Both the position numbers and the translations under genes were made by a program. A stretch of 17,334 bases of DNA from DAOVRL01 sp964459805 (lineage in GTDB: Bacteria > Planctomycetota > Phycisphaerae > Sedimentisphaerales > Anaerobacaceae), in assembly GCA_964459805.1 (NCBI GenBank), contig CAYWOD010000059.1, forward strand, positions 1-17,334. Direction: 5' to 3'. The notes under the pieces were generated by a model that saw only the letters and a list, made by a program, of their open reading frames with translations, was not told where the DNA came from and ran no database searches. Of the stretch, positions 15,226-17,334 are shown piece by piece. The first letter of the stretch is position 1. Each line of letters opens with the position of its first letter.

Positions 15226-16104
15226 ATGAAGTACGGGATGTTAAATCAAGGGATGCGCAGAAGCTTGTTGGCAAGGACGCTGGTTCTGGTTGTGGGTCTG
15301 GCCGGTGTATCAGCGGCGATATATTTCGGGATGCGCGGCCGCTTTGGGGCCGGTTCGGGCCGGTCGGACGGCATGCCGACATTCTTCGAGCAATTTGTAA
15401 TAGCCGGCGGACCTATTGTCTGGTTCATCTTGCTGCCGCTGTCACTTATCGCGGTTTATCTTGCGGCCGAACATTTTCTTACCATTCGCCGCCAAAGCCT
15501 GCTTCCCGACGGGACGGCAAGGAGCATTGTCGGGACAATACAGCAGTTCGGCCTGGGGCAATTGGATGCTCGGATCGGGGGTCGGGGCGATTTTGTCAGT
15601 GTTGCGGCGGCAAAGGCAGTCAGCGCCGGAAAGGGTGACTGGTTCCGGATACGAAACCTTCTTGCCGAATCCCTCCAGGACCAGGCTGCGGCACTTTTTC
15701 GGAGGATTGAATGGCTCAATCTGATTGGTAATGTCTCGCCGATGGTGGGGCTGTTCGGGACGGTCTATGGGATGATAAAACTGTTTAACGCGATTGTTTT
15801 GGCCGGCGGTCAGCCTCAAACGATGCAATTGGCTGACGGGATATCGATCGCTTTGGTGACGACGTTCTGGGGCTTGTTCATTGCGATACCGGCTGTGGGG
15901 ATACACGGCGTGTTTCGAAATCGAATTGAAGCGCTGGTAAATGATGCGGTGGCCGAAGCCGAGAATATTATGCCAGAAATAAGGCGCGGTCTGGAAAGGC
16001 AGAAGATTGCCGAGGCTCGCCGGGCGGCTAAAGTGGGCCGGCCGGTCCGAGAGTTTACCGCCAGATCGCAGGAATCGCTTGATGAAGCTCTGCCTTCGCG
16101 GTGA
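15226..16104 (+). CDS. MotA/TolQ/ExbB-family proton channel protein
   Basis: A 292-residue inner-membrane subunit that, with the ExbD-like protein, should convert proton flow into motion. An extra N-terminal hydrophobic segment (about 16-36) and linker come before the ExbB core: helix about 60-82 (GGPIVWFILLPLSLIAVYLA), then LNLIGNVSPMVGLFGTVYGMIKLF (164-187) and GISIALVTTFWGLFIAIPAV (205-224), the two helices that form the channel. The C-terminal helix is basic. The frame stays open back to TTG 15184, which overlaps the VWA stop. ATG 15226, 15238 and 15253 are candidates; I chose 15226, but no ribosome site decides. The last 20 nt, including the stop, are duplicated 66 bp downstream. It is the middle member of the VWA-ExbB-ExbD unit. 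Confidence 0.88.
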   Translation: MKYGMLNQGMRRSLLARTLVLVVGLAGVSAAIYFGMRGRFGAGSGRSDGMPTFFEQFVIAGGPIVWFILLPLSLIAVYLAAEHFLTIRRQSLLPDGTARSIVGTIQQFGLGQLDARIGGRGDFVSVAAAKAVSAGKGDWFRIRNLLAESLQDQAAALFRRIEWLNLIGNVSPMVGLFGTVYGMIKLFNAIVLAGGQPQTMQLADGISIALVTTFWGLFIAIPAVGIHGVFRNRIEALVNDAVAEAENIMPEIRRGLERQKIAEARRAAKVGRPVREFTARSQESLDEALPSR

Positions 16105-16170
16105 GCAAAGAGGACTACACGGGCACGATGCCCGTGCCACATTATTGATCAAGCTCTGCCTTCGCGGTGA
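16079..16170. repeat. Direct repeat bracketing a palindrome between exbB and exbD
   Basis: TTGATgAAGCTC... (16079-16104) recurs as TTGATcAAGCTC... (16145-16170): 26 bp with one mismatch, the last 20 identical (AAGCTCTGCCTTCGCGGTGA). The first copy is the coding 3' end of exbB, including its TGA. Between them lies the palindrome CACGGGCA-CGA-TGCCCGTG (16118-16136). This looks like an insertion with duplication of its target, or slippage around a hairpin. Confidence 0.8.
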
Positions 16171-16190
16171 AAGGTTAGGGGCAATAGAAT

Positions 16191-16679
16191 ATGTCTTTGA
16201 GGCCTATCGGTCAATTTCGCAACAGGGCCAAGGCGGGTTCGTTTAATATGACGCCCATAATTGACGTTGTATTCTTGCTTATCATATTCTTTTTAGTGGT
16301 TTGTCAGTTTATCGAGGCCGAGAATTTCCCGGTAACGGTTCCCGACGGCTGCCAATTCGCCCAAAGCGACGCCGAGCCGGGTCAGCAGGTCACCACCTTG
16401 ACGGTTATGGACGGGCCTGACGGGATCACCTTTGCAGTCGGACAGGAAGAAATCCCGGCGCAGGACGATGCCGGTATGTCCGGCACGGCCGAGAGCCTCG
16501 CCGAGCTGATAGATGCCCGTCTGAGAGACTTGCCGCCCGAGGATAAGGTTGTTACCCTGCGGATTGATAAGGATATCCCTTTCGCCCAGGCCCAATACGC
16601 CTTAGCCGCAGTCGCCCAAAGCACCGCAACCAACGTCCAGTTGGCAGTGCTAAGAAGAGAGGTGGCCAAGCCAGAGTAG
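16191..16679 (+). CDS. ExbD/TolR-family protein
   Basis: A 162-residue protein with one N-terminal transmembrane helix and a periplasmic domain. FNMTPIIDVVFLLIIFFLVV (18-37) carries D25, the single essential membrane Asp of ExbD/TolR and at the same residue number as in E. coli ExbD. The remainder (about 45-160) ends in the RIDKDIPFAQAQYALAAVAQ fold typical of the ExbD C-terminal domain. It forms the proton-driven stator complex with the ExbB-like protein. A purine-rich AGGGG (16177-16181) precedes the ATG by 9 nt, in DNA just after the duplicated segment. The gene converges on the restriction enzyme gene, with 12 bp between the stops and no visible terminator. Confidence 0.92.
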   Translation: MSLRPIGQFRNRAKAGSFNMTPIIDVVFLLIIFFLVVCQFIEAENFPVTVPDGCQFAQSDAEPGQQVTTLTVMDGPDGITFAVGQEEIPAQDDAGMSGTAESLAELIDARLRDLPPEDKVVTLRIDKDIPFAQAQYALAAVAQSTATNVQLAVLRREVAKPE

Positions 16680-16691
16680 CAATGCGCCCAA

Positions 16692-17150
16692 TCAGTCAGG
16701 CCATTTCTCCCAGAAAGCCCTTACTTGGGTGAAGAATTTGATCCTCTCCTGTATCTTCACAATCTCCTGGGGGTAGAACTCGTCCAAGTGATCACACAAT
16801 TGGAGCATCCACGTTTTTCGCCGAAGCTCTGTATTGATCTCTACGTTTCTCGAATTGGCTATTTGAATCTGGCCCCATCCCAGCGCACCAACGGTCAGAC
16901 AACTCCAATCAAGGTTCTCAATAGGGACAAAACTCACATCGAGAACCTTTATGTCCAGATCGTGAGTTTTGTACTTCACAATCAATAACGTGAAGTAGTC
17001 CTTCTCAATATGCTCCTCGTTATAGTACAGGCGAGCCAATCTCTGTACTGAGGTCAGGTTTGGCATGTTGAACTTCGTATCGACATTGTGTGTCTTGACG
17101 TCTATGAGATAGTAATTCCCACCGTCATCCTCAAAGGCGAGATCCGCCAT
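16692..17150 (-). CDS. HincII-like type II restriction endonuclease (C-terminal part, start uncertain)
   Basis: From ATG 17150 this is a 152-residue protein, MADLAFEDD...WEKWPD. It shows the PD-(D/E)xK nuclease core: D3, then DVK at 17-19, with spacing close to that of D114...D127-V-K129 in HincII as I remember it. Downstream PNLTSVQRLARLYY and GALGWGQIQIAN also line up with HincII segments. HincII has about 110 residues before this core. Here the frame stays open upstream only to a stop at 17298-17300, with no ATG, GTG or TTG, while protein-like sequence continues there, so ATG 17150 is probably not the true start. Base composition looks more A+T-rich than its neighbours, fitting horizontal transfer. 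The expected partner methyltransferase would lie beyond the right edge. The specificity cannot be stated. Confidence 0.6.
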   Translation of the reverse strand: MADLAFEDDGGNYYLIDVKTHNVDTKFNMPNLTSVQRLARLYYNEEHIEKDYFTLLIVKYKTHDLDIKVLDVSFVPIENLDWSCLTVGALGWGQIQIANSRNVEINTELRRKTWMLQLCDHLDEFYPQEIVKIQERIKFFTQVRAFWEKWPD

Positions 17151-17320
17151 TGCTCGACGTGCGAAGTCAGATGAGAATTCTGTGCAATAATCGGTGACAA
17201 CTTGTTCAAATCCAGCCGAAATGATGCTTTGGATTGCATCGCCGACGGCACGCGTACTGCCAACGGTGGACTTGGAAAGAAAGAGACTGTAGCATAGTTA
17301 CCGGGAACATTCTGTTCCAT
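17151..17320 (-). pseudogene. Probable N-terminal coding part of the endonuclease, out of frame
   Basis: In the frame of the endonuclease, 17151-17291 reads YSLFLSKSTVGSTRAV then GDAIQSIISAGFEQVVTDYC and EFSSDFARRA, which looks like real protein. An ATG at 17318-17320 starts MEQNVPGNYATVS in a frame shifted by one base, and GAGGA lies immediately before it. Joining the two near CTCTTTCTTTCC (minus strand, about 17276-17287) would give a natural protein of about 208 residues. A one-base deletion, real or from assembly, would explain this. Confidence 0.45.
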
Positions 17321-17334
17321 TCCTCACATTATGA

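Noticed and set aside
1..17334. tRNA or rRNA genes
   Set aside because: No cloverleaf with GTTCRA-type T-loop or CCA end and no conserved rRNA core was noticed in the intergenic spaces. A tRNAscan-SE or Infernal run would settle it.

Overview
The window is a gene-dense stretch of a bacterial chromosome with moderate to high G+C. It is clearly diderm: it encodes a LolCDE-type lipoprotein export system, a signal-peptide-bearing beta-barrel protein and an ExbB/ExbD pair. The VWA + ExbB + ExbD set, the frequent absence of Shine-Dalgarno sites and the protein style suggest Planctomycetota (Phycisphaerae-like). That assignment is inference; no rRNA or phylogenetic marker was compared.

Layout. From 154 to 9658 all genes lie on the plus strand: class II fructose-bisphosphate aldolase, a secreted S41 (CtpA-like) protease with a TTG start, lysyl-tRNA synthetase, two LolC/LolE-like permeases plus a LolD-like ATPase (an overlapping operon), and a branched-chain aminotransferase. 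A lone minus-strand gene (9911-10699) encodes a beta-barrel protein, with a clear terminator and a likely promoter. A 450-bp gap follows. The plus strand then resumes with rarA/mgsA, 5-formyl-THF cyclo-ligase, a membrane-anchored LysM/L,D-transpeptidase, a VWA protein, an ExbB-like and an ExbD-like protein. The right end holds a minus-strand HincII-like restriction endonuclease whose N-terminal part appears frameshifted and runs toward the window edge.

Envelope theme. S41 protease, LolCDE, beta-barrel protein, L,D-transpeptidase and the VWA-ExbB-ExbD unit all act in or across the cell envelope. Two proteins look unusual. The VWA protein carries a TonB-like N-terminus (SxxxH transmembrane helix plus Pro/Lys-rich segment), making it a plausible TonB-equivalent partner of the adjacent ExbBD motor. 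The second Lol-type permease carries, in its predicted periplasmic loop, an insertion of about 53 residues that reads like a Cro/C1 (XRE) helix-turn-helix domain.

Non-coding structure. Intergenic spaces carry at least five palindromic elements of different families (4967-4985, 8645-8712, 9709-9819, 10951-11035, 16079-16170). The three larger ones share GTCA...TGAC ends. The one between exbB and exbD is bracketed by a near-perfect 26-bp direct repeat that includes the end of exbB. No tRNA, rRNA, CRISPR array or transposase gene was seen.
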